14,589 nucleotides of DNA from JANNHK01 sp031404355. Its GTDB lineage: Bacteria; Actinomycetota; Acidimicrobiia; IMCC26256; PALSA-610. The DNA is taken from positions 1-14,589 of the forward strand of contig JANNHK010000422.1 of NCBI GenBank assembly GCA_031404355.1. Reading direction: 5' to 3'. Made by a program: the position numbers and the translations under genes. Below, piece after piece: positions 1-6,577 of the stretch. Every line of letters begins with the position of its first letter. Position 1 is the stretch's first letter. The notes beneath the pieces were generated by a model that saw only the letters and a program-made list of their open reading frames with translations, did not search any database and was not told the origin of the DNA.

Positions 1-1
1 G

Positions 2-82
2 GCGGTCATGGGCTCGTCCGACGCGAAGGAAGGCCCGCTCGCGTTCAAAGAGAAGCGCCCCGCCAACTTCACCCGCTCGTGA
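2..82 (+). CDS. Enoyl-CoA hydratase/isomerase (crotonase), C-terminal fragment
   Basis: The first 26 codons visible form the end of a gene that starts outside the window. They read A-V-M-G-S-S, then DAKEGPLAFKEKRPANF and a TGA stop. The pattern DAxEGPxAFxEKRxPxF is the typical C-terminus of bacterial crotonases and closely resembles the end of the complete crotonase at 7663-8478 (EDAQEGPKAFAEKRAPAYK). It also resembles M. tuberculosis EchA19 as I remember it. The role, hydration of an enoyl-CoA thioester, is inferred from family only, because neither catalytic glutamate is in the window. The gene converges on the SnoaL-like gene, leaving 4 bases between the two stops, so there is no room for a separate terminator. 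Confidence 0.8.
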   Translation, partial: AVMGSSDAKEGPLAFKEKRPANFTRS

Positions 83-86
83 TTCA

Positions 87-485
87 TCAGGGGCGGAAGG
101 CGCGGACCACGACTCCCGCGTCGTAGTACTCGCGCCAGTGCGCGACCTGGCCGGCCTCGTCGAACGTGACGATCGTGCAGTAGCGGTTGTCGTAGCGGCG
201 GCCGTTCGTCGCGACGATGCCGTCGCTGCGGTGTTCGGCGATGAGCACGTTCGGGTCGGCGGTCTCGTGGATCGCGTCGACGGTCATCGCGAACGACGAG
301 AACGAGTCGCGGGCGAACTCCATGAAGCCGCGAATCTCGTCGATGCCGTCGTAGCGATTCGGCATCGAGCCCGGTGCGAACGGCAACTCCATCACGGCGC
401 CCGCGGCGAAGTGCGTCAACATCGTGTCGGTGTCCATCGCGCCCGCGAGGCGCATCAGCTCCTCGACCTGGGCCCGGTTGCTCAC
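87..485 (-). CDS. SnoaL/NTF2-like small protein (ketosteroid isomerase fold)
   Basis: This encodes 132 residues, a usual length for the SnoaL-like / NTF2 superfamily of cone-shaped alpha+beta domains. Typical features are an N-terminal helix pair (about 5-30), the middle stretch YDGIDEIRGFM (45-55), and the C-terminal strands NRYCTIVTF then HWREYYDAGVVVRAF (100-130), where REYxD is a frequent family signature. The GTG start at 485 overlaps the stop of the upstream thiolase-like gene as GTGA; no good ribosome-binding site is visible, so translational coupling is likely. It is the last gene of the FadD-DUF35-Ltp-Ltp operon. By context it may act on a steroid or acyl-CoA intermediate, but members of this fold include isomerases, cyclases, hydratases and non-enzymes, so the reaction cannot be assigned from sequence. 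Confidence 0.85.
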   Translation of the reverse strand: MSNRAQVEELMRLAGAMDTDTMLTHFAAGAVMELPFAPGSMPNRYDGIDEIRGFMEFARDSFSSFAMTVDAIHETADPNVLIAEHRSDGIVATNGRRYDNRYCTIVTFDEAGQVAHWREYYDAGVVVRAFRP

Positions 486-1645
486 GGCTTGGCCGAGCCC
501 ACGACCCACATCGAGAAGAACTGCGAACCGCCGCCATAGGCCTGGCCGAGCGCTTTCCCGGTCTTCAACTCGACCTGGTAGTCGCCGGCCCGGCCGCGCA
601 CCTGCTGCGCCGCTTCGCCGAAGCGGACCATGCCCGACGCGCCGATCGGGTTCGAAGACAGCACGCCGCCCGACGGGTTCCACGGGATGTCGCCGTCGGG
701 CGCGGTCGCGCCCGCTTCGGTGAGCTTCCACCCTTCGCCTTCCGCGCAGAACCCGAGGTTCTCGAGCCACATCGGCTCGTACCACGAGAACGGCACGTAC
801 ACCTCGGCGCAGTCGAAGTCGTGGCGCGGGTCGGTGATCCCGGCCTGCGCGTACACGTCCTTTGCGCAGTCGCGTCCGGCCTGCGGGTTCACCTGGTCGC
901 GGCGGGCGAACATCGTCGGTTCGCTGCGCATCGCCATGCCGTGAATCCACGCGGGCGGGTTGGGCGCGGCGCCGGCCACGTCTTCCGAACCGAGGACGAG
1001 CGCCATGGCGCCGTCGGACGATGGGCACACGTCGAGGTAGCGGAGCGGGTCCCACAACCGGAACGACTCTTCGACCATCTTGAGGTCGATGTCGGGAAGA
1101 TGCAGGTGCGCCTTCGGATTGCGCAGCGCCGCCAACCGGTCCTTCACCGCGACGAGGTGCCCGATGTGGCGCGGCGCCCCCGACCGGTACATATACGCGC
1201 GGATCAGCGGCGCGAAGTAGCCGCCCGCACCTGCCACCAACGGCGGCATGAACGGCATCGGCACCGAGAGCCCCCACGTCGCGTTGCTCTCGGATTGCTT
1301 CTCGTACGCGACCGTCAGCACGCGCTTGTGGACGCCCGACGACACCAGCTTCGCGGCGACGATCGAGGTCGACCCGCCGACCGACCCGGCCGTGTGCACG
1401 CGGATCATCGGCTTGCCGACCGCGCCGAGCGCGTCGGCAAGGTACAGCTCCGGCATCGCGACGCCCTCGAACATGTCGGGCGCCTTGCCCAACACGACCG
1501 CGTCGATGTCGGACCAGTCCATGCCCGCGTCGGCCAGTGCTTCGACCGCGGCCTCGCGCACGAGCCCGGCCATCGACACGTCCTTGCGCGCGGTGCGGTG
1601 GACGGTCTGCCCGACCCCCACGACGGCAACTCGGTCGCCGGCCAT
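482..1645 (-). CDS. Ltp3-like thiolase-fold protein lacking the catalytic cysteine
   Basis: This encodes 387 residues of the SCP-x / lipid-transfer-protein branch of the thiolase superfamily. Thiolase-fold landmarks are the N-terminal strand VAVVGVGQT (6-14), DALGAVGKP (71-79), DGAMALVLGS (211-220), and the C-terminal NPSGGVLSSNPIGASG (323-338). Where true thiolases have the nucleophilic cysteine, this protein has HTAGSVGGS (84-92), with no Cys. The usual GGHP-L-G motif is SSNPIG, and the second catalytic Cys near the C-terminus is replaced by GGGSQFFSM. It is therefore unlikely to be a thiolytic enzyme. In the related Ltp2-ChsH2 pair the thiolase fold performs a retro-aldol cleavage together with a DUF35 partner, and a similar aldolase or a scaffolding role is inferred here. 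Gene order matches M. tuberculosis Rv3521-Rv3523 (Ltp3 = Rv3523, about 394 aa). It starts 2 bases after the preceding stop, with a GGGGAG-like ribosome-binding site upstream. Confidence 0.88.
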   Translation of the reverse strand: MAGDRVAVVGVGQTVHRTARKDVSMAGLVREAAVEALADAGMDWSDIDAVVLGKAPDMFEGVAMPELYLADALGAVGKPMIRVHTAGSVGGSTSIVAAKLVSSGVHKRVLTVAYEKQSESNATWGLSVPMPFMPPLVAGAGGYFAPLIRAYMYRSGAPRHIGHLVAVKDRLAALRNPKAHLHLPDIDLKMVEESFRLWDPLRYLDVCPSSDGAMALVLGSEDVAGAAPNPPAWIHGMAMRSEPTMFARRDQVNPQAGRDCAKDVYAQAGITDPRHDFDCAEVYVPFSWYEPMWLENLGFCAEGEGWKLTEAGATAPDGDIPWNPSGGVLSSNPIGASGMVRFGEAAQQVRGRAGDYQVELKTGKALGQAYGGGSQFFSMWVVGSAKP

Positions 1646-1647
1646 AA

Positions 1648-2580
1648 CTATGCGGTCTCCCCTTCGAGAACGACGACCATGTTCTGCTGCAGGCAGGGCC
1701 CCGACGTCGCGTGCGCGACACCACGGTTTGCTTCACCCGCCGTGATGCGCTTCGCCACTTCGCCGATGCGCATCAAGCCCGCGCTCATGATCGGGTTCGC
1801 CGCGAGCGGCCCGCCCGATGGGTTGATATTCGTGTCGTTCGGGAGTCCGATCGCCTCGGCGAGGATCGCTTCCTCGTGCCGGAACTGCGCGTGCAGTTCG
1901 GCGACGTCGACCGGACCGTCGGCGACCCGGGCGGCCTCGGCGGCCGTCCGCGTCGACTCCGAGATCGAGAGGTCGCGCACCCCGAGCCCGTGGCACTCGA
2001 TGCGGTGCTCGATACCGCGGATCCACGCGGGCCGCTTCGATGCCCGGCGCGCCACGTCGTCGGCCGCGAGCACGATCGCCGCCGAACCGTCGGTGATCGG
2101 GAAGATGTCGTCGGCGCCAAGCAATGCTCCCGCACCCGTGCACGCGCTCGCTTGCAGCCCGGCCATGTCGACCATCGACGGCCACAATGGAGCGACGTAG
2201 TACGGGTCGGTCTGCAACGTCATGATCTCGTGCACGTCGCCGAGCGACGATTTGCCGAAGCCGTAGACGAGCGCGGTGTCGACCTCACCGGTCTGGATCG
2301 CGATCCACGCCTCGTACAGCGCCCACGCCGCGTCCATCTCGACGTGCGACTCGCGCATCGGCGGCCACGCGCCGACCGCGTCGAGCCCCATCACGAACGC
2401 GAACGGTCCACCCTGGAGATAGTCGAGGCTGCCGGAACATACGAACCCGATGTCGCCACGCGCGATGCCGCTACCGACAATCGCCTCGCGCACCACCGGC
2501 CCGAGCATCTCGACCTCGTTGTGGATGTCGTCCTTCGGCGTCGTCGAAGACGCGTAGGAGACGACCGCTACATCTCTCAT
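1648..2580 (-). CDS. Ltp4-like short thiolase-fold protein lacking the catalytic cysteine
   Basis: This encodes 310 residues and starts MRDVAVVSYASS. The ATG shares one base with the TAA of the DUF35 gene (TAATG), and AAGGA lies 9 bases upstream, so the start is well supported over a frame-open extension of 20 residues. Thiolase-fold features are DIGFVCSGS (43-51), MDAAWALYEAW (82-92) in place of the nucleophile loop, so no Cys there, ITDGSAAIVLA (162-172), and INPSGGPLAANPIMSAG (252-268). It is shorter than most relatives (M. tuberculosis Ltp4/Rv3522 is about 354 aa as I recall). The loss falls between VDMAGLQAS (137-145) and LLGADDIFPITDG (153-165), where relatives carry a helical segment. 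It probably forms a heteromer with the next gene's product and the DUF35 protein. The reaction is unknown; a steroid side-chain retro-aldolase-like role is an inference from context. Confidence 0.86.
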   Translation of the reverse strand: MRDVAVVSYASSTTPKDDIHNEVEMLGPVVREAIVGSGIARGDIGFVCSGSLDYLQGGPFAFVMGLDAVGAWPPMRESHVEMDAAWALYEAWIAIQTGEVDTALVYGFGKSSLGDVHEIMTLQTDPYYVAPLWPSMVDMAGLQASACTGAGALLGADDIFPITDGSAAIVLAADDVARRASKRPAWIRGIEHRIECHGLGVRDLSISESTRTAAEAARVADGPVDVAELHAQFRHEEAILAEAIGLPNDTNINPSGGPLAANPIMSAGLMRIGEVAKRITAGEANRGVAHATSGPCLQQNMVVVLEGETA

Positions 2581-3578
2581 TAGAGGTAGTCCTTGTAGTG
2601 CTCGTAAGGAGCGTCGGGTGCGCCGGTCGGTTCCCACCACTCGATGGCCGTGTGGTCGGCGATGAGTTCGTCGCGCCAGCGCGCCTTCACGCGCATGCCC
2701 ATGCGCACGTCGTCGACCGACGCGCCCCGGATCAATCCGAAGAAGGTGTTGTCGGCTCCGTCGAGCAGGATCTGGGCCGACACGTACGGAATCTCGGGCG
2801 CGAGCGGAGACAGGCCGGGCACGTTCACGACGCAGAACGTCGCGATCACGCCGGTGTCCTGCACCTGGACTTCGATCTCGGTCGGCTGCCCGGTGATCGG
2901 GTCGGTACCACGAGACGCGGCGTACACGTCGGTGCTGTCGACCGCCCGGCCGCCGAGGATCTTGCCCTCACCGAGACCGAGGAGGTAGCGCGCCGTCGAC
3001 TCCCCCGCGTTGATCGTGTATTCGAGCCGCACCTCCGAGACGATCCCGGTGACGGGCTGTTCGTCGACGGGCGGAATACGGAGCGGCGCGTTCGTCGGTT
3101 CGTCGCCGTCGGCGAGCGGGACCCACGCCTCGATATCGGTGATGTGGCCGGTGCGTTCTGTCCGCCAGCGCGGCGTCACCCGCATGCCGACCTCGATCGC
3201 GTCGGCCGAGACGCAGTCGATGACGTGCAGCATCGCGGTGTCCGACGTGTCGGGCCGGATGAGCGCGAACGCGAACGGCTTGTCGAGCGGATGCTTGCCC
3301 GCCCGCGGCTCGGCGACCCACGTGAACGCCTGGATGCGACCGCACGGTCCGACGACGACCCAATGGTCGCCTTCCGGCGCGATCGCCGCGCTCGTGGCCG
3401 GGTCGTACTCGGTCGGTGGGCACAGCACGCGCCCGTCGACGAGTCGCACCGCTTCGATGCGGCCGTCACGCAAACCGGTCAGGAACCGGCCGATCACGGG
3501 GCCGGTCGAGCGCGTGTACCCACCCGGGTATTCGAGCACGTGGTGATGCGGCGGGAACGTGCTAGATGGCGCGGTCAC
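2580..3578 (-). CDS. Tandem DUF35 OB-fold protein, partner of the Ltp thiolase folds
   Basis: This encodes 332 residues with two successive DUF35-type (acyl-CoA-associated OB-fold) units, about 25-153 and 186-316. The internal repeat is visible from the matching ends EVGMRVTPRW (129-138) and RMGMRVKARW (292-301), and the starts FLTGLRDGRI (32-41) and YLLGLGEGKI (198-207). DUF35 proteins usually carry a four-cysteine zinc ribbon before each OB fold. Here the first unit keeps a single cysteine in VLCPPTEYDP (51-60) and the second has none, so no zinc site is expected. DUF35 proteins partner thiolase-fold enzymes (for example ChsH2 with Ltp2 in steroid side-chain cleavage), and the two thiolase-like genes directly downstream fit that. 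The GTG start at 3578 overlaps the FadD gene by 17 bases and has GGGAGG just upstream. It is likely Rv3521-like, cytosolic and part of the same complex. Confidence 0.87.
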   Translation of the reverse strand: MTAPSSTFPPHHHVLEYPGGYTRSTGPVIGRFLTGLRDGRIEAVRLVDGRVLCPPTEYDPATSAAIAPEGDHWVVVGPCGRIQAFTWVAEPRAGKHPLDKPFAFALIRPDTSDTAMLHVIDCVSADAIEVGMRVTPRWRTERTGHITDIEAWVPLADGDEPTNAPLRIPPVDEQPVTGIVSEVRLEYTINAGESTARYLLGLGEGKILGGRAVDSTDVYAASRGTDPITGQPTEIEVQVQDTGVIATFCVVNVPGLSPLAPEIPYVSAQILLDGADNTFFGLIRGASVDDVRMGMRVKARWRDELIADHTAIEWWEPTGAPDAPYEHYKDYL

Positions 3579-5109
3579 GGCCCTCCCAGTACGGGTCGCG
3601 CAACTTTCGTTTCAACAACTTGCCCGTCGGCTCGCGCGGGAGCTCGGCCATGAAGTCGAGCGTGCGCGGCCACTTGTACTTCCCGAGGCGGTCGTGCACG
3701 TGCGCCATGATCGACTCGCGCAGGGCGTCGTCGGCGGCCACACCTTCGATCGGCTCGACGACAGCCTTGATCTGCTCGCCCATGTCGTCGTCGGGGATAC
3801 CGAACACGGCGACGTCGGCCACCTGCGGGTGTTCGTGGATCGCGCTCTCGATCTCGGCCGGGTAGATGTTCACACCACCCGCGATGATCATGTCGCTCTT
3901 GCGGTCGCAGAGGAACAGGTAGCCGTCCTCGTTGAAGTACCCGACGTCGCCGACGGTGAAATAACCCTCGCTGTCCTGCGACTTGCGGGTCTTCTCCTTG
4001 TCGCCCTTGTACTCGAACCCACCCGCGCCCATGCGCATCCACACGGTGCCCGGTTCGCCCTGCGGCAACACGTTGCCGTCGTCGTCGGTGATCTTCAGTT
4101 CCGACGTCGGCCACGCGCGCCCGACCGTTCCGGGGTACTTGATCCACTCGTCGGGCGGGGCGAGCGTGCCGCCGCCTTCGGTGGCCGCGTAGTACTCCCA
4201 GATGACCGGGCCCCACCACTCGAGCATCTTGCGCTTCGTGTCGACTGGGCACGGCGCCGCCGCGTGGATCGCCCACGTCATCGACGACACGTCGTACTTG
4301 GCGCGCACCTCGTCGGGCAGTTGCAACATGCGGATGAACTGCGTCGGCACCATGTGCGTATGCGTGCACCGGTACGTCTCGATGAGGCGCAGCGCCTCCT
4401 CGGGGTTCCACCGGTCCATGAACACGACCTTGTGCTTCGAATGCAACGAGTTACCCGCGAAGGTCGTGACCGCGGTGTGGTAGTTGGGCGACGTGCACAG
4501 GTGCACGCTGTCGCCGCCCTGCGGGATGCCGAATAACCCGAGCAAGAACGTGAACAGCTCGGCAGTCGTGTCGGGGTCGATCTGCGACAGCGCCCGCTTC
4601 ACGCCCTTCGGTCGCCCCGTCGTGCCCGACGTGTAGTGCATCGCCGCGCCCGTGGCCCGGTTCTCCGGCGTCGTCGTCGGTTGCGCGTCGACCACGTCGG
4701 CGAACGACCGGAACCCGGGCACCGTGCCGTGCGCCAGGCGGTGCTCGGCCGGAATGCCCGCCCGCTGCGCCGCGTCGCTCACCAGCTCGGCGTGGCGTTC
4801 GTGGCTGACGAACACCTTCGCCTCGGAGTCCTCGAGGATGTACGCGATCTCCGCGGCCGACTGCCGGTAGTTGATCGGCACGTAGTACCAACCGGCCTGT
4901 AGCGCGGCGAGGTAGATGTGCATCGGGTGCACCCCGTTGGGCAGCACCGCCGCGACGGTGTCGCCCGGCTGCATACCGAGCGACCGCAGCGCGTGCACGA
5001 CCTGATTGGCCCGGTCGAGGACCTCACCGGCCGTGTACTCGGTGCCGTCGGGGTCGACGATCGCGACGTAGTCGCGGTCCTCACGGGCGTAGTTCCAGAA
5101 GCCACCCAT
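3562..5109 (-). CDS. FadD-type acyl-CoA synthetase (AMP-forming)
   Basis: This encodes 515 residues of the ANL superfamily, which activates a carboxylic acid first to acyl-AMP and then to acyl-CoA. The core motifs are intact: the phosphate-binding loop YTSGTTGRPKG (159-169), the aromatic/adenine motif YYAATEGGG (306-314), GDVG with Asp388, the hinge DRKSDMIIAGGVNIYPAEIE (402-421), and the catalytic lysine in PREPTGK (Lys497). The length suits single-domain FadD proteins. The ATG at 5109 has GAAGGA 6 bases upstream; longer frame-open extensions would cross the promoter and operator and are rejected. It is the first gene of the operon that continues into the DUF35 and Ltp-like genes. By context its substrate is probably a steroid side-chain or ring-derived acid (as for FadD17/FadD19 in mycobacteria), which sequence alone cannot prove. 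A KstR-type operator lies 36 bases upstream of the start. Confidence 0.92.
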   Translation of the reverse strand: MGGFWNYAREDRDYVAIVDPDGTEYTAGEVLDRANQVVHALRSLGMQPGDTVAAVLPNGVHPMHIYLAALQAGWYYVPINYRQSAAEIAYILEDSEAKVFVSHERHAELVSDAAQRAGIPAEHRLAHGTVPGFRSFADVVDAQPTTTPENRATGAAMHYTSGTTGRPKGVKRALSQIDPDTTAELFTFLLGLFGIPQGGDSVHLCTSPNYHTAVTTFAGNSLHSKHKVVFMDRWNPEEALRLIETYRCTHTHMVPTQFIRMLQLPDEVRAKYDVSSMTWAIHAAAPCPVDTKRKMLEWWGPVIWEYYAATEGGGTLAPPDEWIKYPGTVGRAWPTSELKITDDDGNVLPQGEPGTVWMRMGAGGFEYKGDKEKTRKSQDSEGYFTVGDVGYFNEDGYLFLCDRKSDMIIAGGVNIYPAEIESAIHEHPQVADVAVFGIPDDDMGEQIKAVVEPIEGVAADDALRESIMAHVHDRLGKYKWPRTLDFMAELPREPTGKLLKRKLRDPYWEGRDRAI

Positions 5110-5143
5110 CGCTGTCCTTCTCTCGGGTCGGCGAGCGCCCGAA

Positions 5144-5173
5144 AGTAGAACACGTTCCATCTTCGGGTCGCAA
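5144..5173 (-). promoter_or_regulatory. Predicted promoter of the FadD-DUF35-Ltp operon
   Basis: On the minus strand a -35-like TTGCGA (5173-5168) and a -10-like TCTACT (5149-5144) are separated by 18 bases. Each matches the general bacterial consensus at 4 of 6 positions. The predicted transcription start falls near 5137, giving a short leader of roughly 28 bases before the FadD ATG at 5109. The KstR-type operator overlaps the spacer and the -10, as expected for repression by steric block. Confidence 0.5.
5146..5159 (-). promoter_or_regulatory. KstR-type operator upstream of the FadD operon
   Basis: The minus-strand sequence TGGAACGTGTTCTA fits the published KstR consensus TNNAACNNGTTNNA at every fixed position. 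It differs from the second operator (7637-7650) at only one base, and both continue into CTACTYTC, so operator plus -10 region are conserved together. It lies 36 bases before the FadD start. A KstR homologue is encoded in the same window (11468-12067). In mycobacteria KstR represses cholesterol-catabolism genes and is released by a steroid-CoA ligand; the same logic is inferred here. Confidence 0.78.
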
Positions 5174-5187
5174 GGCGCCCCAGCGGT

Positions 5188-5241
5188 GTTTGGGGGCGTC
5201 GCCCGATGCCCGGCCGGCGCCGCACGCCCGACGATGAAGGC
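5188..5241 (+). repeat. Shared 5' element, copy 1 (upstream/start region of first array gene)
   Basis: These 54 bases align without gaps to 5732-5785. Near-identical parts are GTTTGGGGG, TCGCC, GATGCCC and, at the 3' end, CCCGACGATG followed by GCATG a few bases later. The element contains a G-run placed like a ribosome-binding site, an ATG (5206), and 12 codons up to a second in-frame ATG (5242). It is either the conserved 5' coding end of the paralogues or a promoter/leader conserved as DNA; the identical third-codon bases in the last ten positions favour some DNA-level constraint or recent duplication. Confidence 0.55.
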
Positions 5242-5592
5242 ATGCCGAACACAGTCACTCGCCCGGGGCTCGCCACACAGATCGCAGGCGGAGCCGTGAT
5301 GATCATGTCGCTCGCGCTCGTCGCCCTGATCTGGGTGCTTGCCACCGGGCCGTCGTTGGACGGGTCGGGACGCTCGGACGGCCTGAGCACTGCTCATGCC
5401 CTGGCGATGGGAATCCTCGTCGTGAGCGCGACACTCGGGGCCGGGACGCTCGCCCGCCAGCGGTGGGCGCAACTCGGCTTGATTCCGGTGCTCATATTCG
5501 CGTCGTTCCAACAAGTGCCACTGGTGTCATCGGTGGCGGGGATTGCGCTCGTGCTGGTGGTCGTGGATCTCGTCGTCGAGCGGCGGTCGTGA
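5206..5592 (+). CDS. Small four-helix membrane protein, array member 1
   Basis: This encodes 128 residues from ATG 5206, or 116 from ATG 5242. The earlier start is preferred because a G-run sits 9 bases upstream and the same arrangement recurs in member 2, both proteins then beginning MP and carrying PDD. At 5242 the purine run AAGG is only 1 base from the ATG. Four hydrophobic segments lie at about 26-47, 63-82, 89-104 and 108-124. A basic patch, ARQRW, lies between segments 2 and 3, and the end is LVLVVVDLVVERRS. No known domain or enzymatic motif is recognised. The same plan recurs in the next four genes, so these are probably diverged paralogues and integral membrane proteins. It is transcribed divergently from the KstR-controlled FadD operon. 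Function unknown. Confidence 0.75.
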   Translation: MPGRRRTPDDEGMPNTVTRPGLATQIAGGAVMIMSLALVALIWVLATGPSLDGSGRSDGLSTAHALAMGILVVSATLGAGTLARQRWAQLGLIPVLIFASFQQVPLVSSVAGIALVLVVVDLVVERRS

Positions 5593-5685
5593 TCCCTGCC
5601 GTCGTTCCGGGGTTCGCCGAACGGAAACCCGGGGCCGGCGCTCACACTCGTCATTGTCGATCTCGTCGGCCAGCGCCGAACCTAG
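5593..5685 (+). pseudogene. Decayed C-terminal copy of an array-type membrane protein
   Basis: Directly after the TGA of array member 1 the same reading frame stays open for 30 codons and ends in ALTLVIVDLVGQRRT followed by TAG. This mirrors the real end of member 1 (ALVLVVVDLVVERRS) with the VDLV core and the RR pair preserved. The upstream part (SLPSFRGSPNGNPGP) shows no membrane segment. I read it as the remnant of a deleted or recombined sixth paralogue. A C-terminal extension produced by stop-codon read-through is possible but less likely. Confidence 0.5.
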
Positions 5686-5731
5686 GGCCGTTTCTCCGTC
5701 AGGCCCGAGGCAGCACACCTCCCCCGCCATC

Positions 5732-5785
5732 GTTTGGGGGGTTCGCCGGATGCCCTCGGGAGCATTCGAGCCCGACGATGGGTGC
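5732..5785 (+). repeat. Shared 5' element, copy 2 (upstream/start region of second array gene)
   Basis: This is the ungapped partner of 5188-5241. GTTTGGGGG, the TCGCC block, GATGCCC and CCCGACGATG occur at identical offsets, and both copies end at an in-frame ATG (here 5786) after an upstream in-frame ATG (here 5750). The middle of the element (about bases 24-36) has diverged. Confidence 0.55.
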
Positions 5786-6163
5786 ATGAAAACAACGACA
5801 CGGAAGTCTCACCTGCCCACCCGCATTGCCGGCGGCATCGTCACCATCGTCGCCGCGGTCATGGGCCTCGGCGCACTGGCCGTCACGGCCAACGGCCTCT
5901 CCGACGACAGCTACCTCGCCGGCTTGGTCGTCATGCTCGGCCTCGCCGGACTGGGCGCGGCCGCCCTGCTCCTGCGCCTCGGGATCGGTCTCTTCCGGGT
6001 CGAGCGTTCGTGCCAAATCCTCGCACTGCCGATGCTGGCGCTGCCCATCTACGCCACCTCGCAATGGCACGGCTCGTCGCTGCAAGCGCCCCTGATCCTC
6101 GTTGCCATCGTGCCGTTGTTCCTCGTCGTCGCCGATCTCGTCACGACCGAGCCCGCACGATGA
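5750..6163 (+). CDS. Small four-helix membrane protein, array member 2
   Basis: This encodes 137 residues from ATG 5750, or 125 from ATG 5786. The earlier start has a run of six Gs about 8 bases upstream and aligns with the start of member 1. Hydrophobic segments lie at about 25-46, 55-76, 89-103 and 113-131. The motif TRIAGGIVTI at the start of segment 1 matches TQIAGGAVMI in member 1, and the end PLFLVVADLVTT matches LVLVVVDLVV. The junction between segments 2 and 3 is charged (FRVERS). There is no recognisable catalytic or ligand motif. The TGA overlaps the ATG of member 3 (ATGA), indicating translational coupling and a shared transcript. Integral membrane protein, function unknown. Confidence 0.75.
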   Translation: MPSGAFEPDDGCMKTTTRKSHLPTRIAGGIVTIVAAVMGLGALAVTANGLSDDSYLAGLVVMLGLAGLGAAALLLRLGIGLFRVERSCQILALPMLALPIYATSQWHGSSLQAPLILVAIVPLFLVVADLVTTEPAR

Positions 6164-6573
6164 CGTCCACCGCCCCACCCCGCGCCGGCGGCCCCGCCCA
6201 AGTCGCGGGCGCGCTGCTCCTCGTCAGCGGACTCGTCATGGCCGGGCTCGCGATCTCGGCCGTCGCCTGGGCGCTGCGCCATCCCGAGACCGAGGGCCAT
6301 CCCGCCGCGACGGTGATCGTGCTCGCCGGTGTCGTGTTCGCGCTGTGGCGGGCGGTCCTGGGCGGCGCCCTGCTGCTGCGTCATGGATGGGCGAGGAAGG
6401 CCTCACTTCCGGGCCTCGTCCTGACGACGCTCACGCTGGTCCCCGCGCTCGCCGGCGCGCCCGGGCTGACGCTGGTCGGACTCGCGCTGCTCGCCGGGTG
6501 GGCGGCGGTCACCGCGCTGCCCCTTGCACTCGTCGTCGCCGACCTGCGCCGCCGCCCGCTCACCGGGATCTGA
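6160..6573 (+). CDS. Small four-helix membrane protein, array member 3
   Basis: This encodes 137 residues. The ATG at 6160 overlaps the stop of member 2 by 4 bases. Hydrophobic segments lie at about 14-37, 49-73, 82-98 and 103-128. The array signature is present: QVAGALL at the start of segment 1, LLRHGWARK between segments 2 and 3, and PLALVVADLRRR at the end. The sequence is alanine- and leucine-rich, as expected for membrane proteins at this GC content, so some similarity to its neighbours could be compositional. The shared order of motifs at equal spacing is what supports a common origin. Function unknown. Confidence 0.75.
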   Translation: MTSTAPPRAGGPAQVAGALLLVSGLVMAGLAISAVAWALRHPETEGHPAATVIVLAGVVFALWRAVLGGALLLRHGWARKASLPGLVLTTLTLVPALAGAPGLTLVGLALLAGWAAVTALPLALVVADLRRRPLTGI

Positions 6574-6577
6574 CACC

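Noticed and set aside
87..1736. A 549-codon minus-strand frame covering both the SnoaL-like gene and the antisense frame of the Ltp3-like gene.
   Set aside because: Only its last 132 codons are the SnoaL-like protein; the rest is the wrong frame of the Ltp3-like gene, whose own frame is conserved. A GTG start at 485 explains the real gene.
4442..4455. TGCAACGAGTTACC inside the FadD gene, close to the KstR consensus.
   Set aside because: It lacks the final A and lies deep within a conserved coding region, far from any start codon.
374..4536. Very long open frames on the plus strand opposite the Ltp, DUF35 and FadD genes (up to about 600 codons).
   Set aside because: They are antisense shadows of well-conserved genes in GC-rich DNA; their translations are arginine-rich, low in hydrophobic residues and match no family.
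5598..5640. Possible hairpin around CGGGGTT...AACCCGG after array member 1.
   Set aside because: The stem is interrupted by a mismatch after 5 pairs and has no T-run; the sequence is better explained as part of the decayed gene copy.
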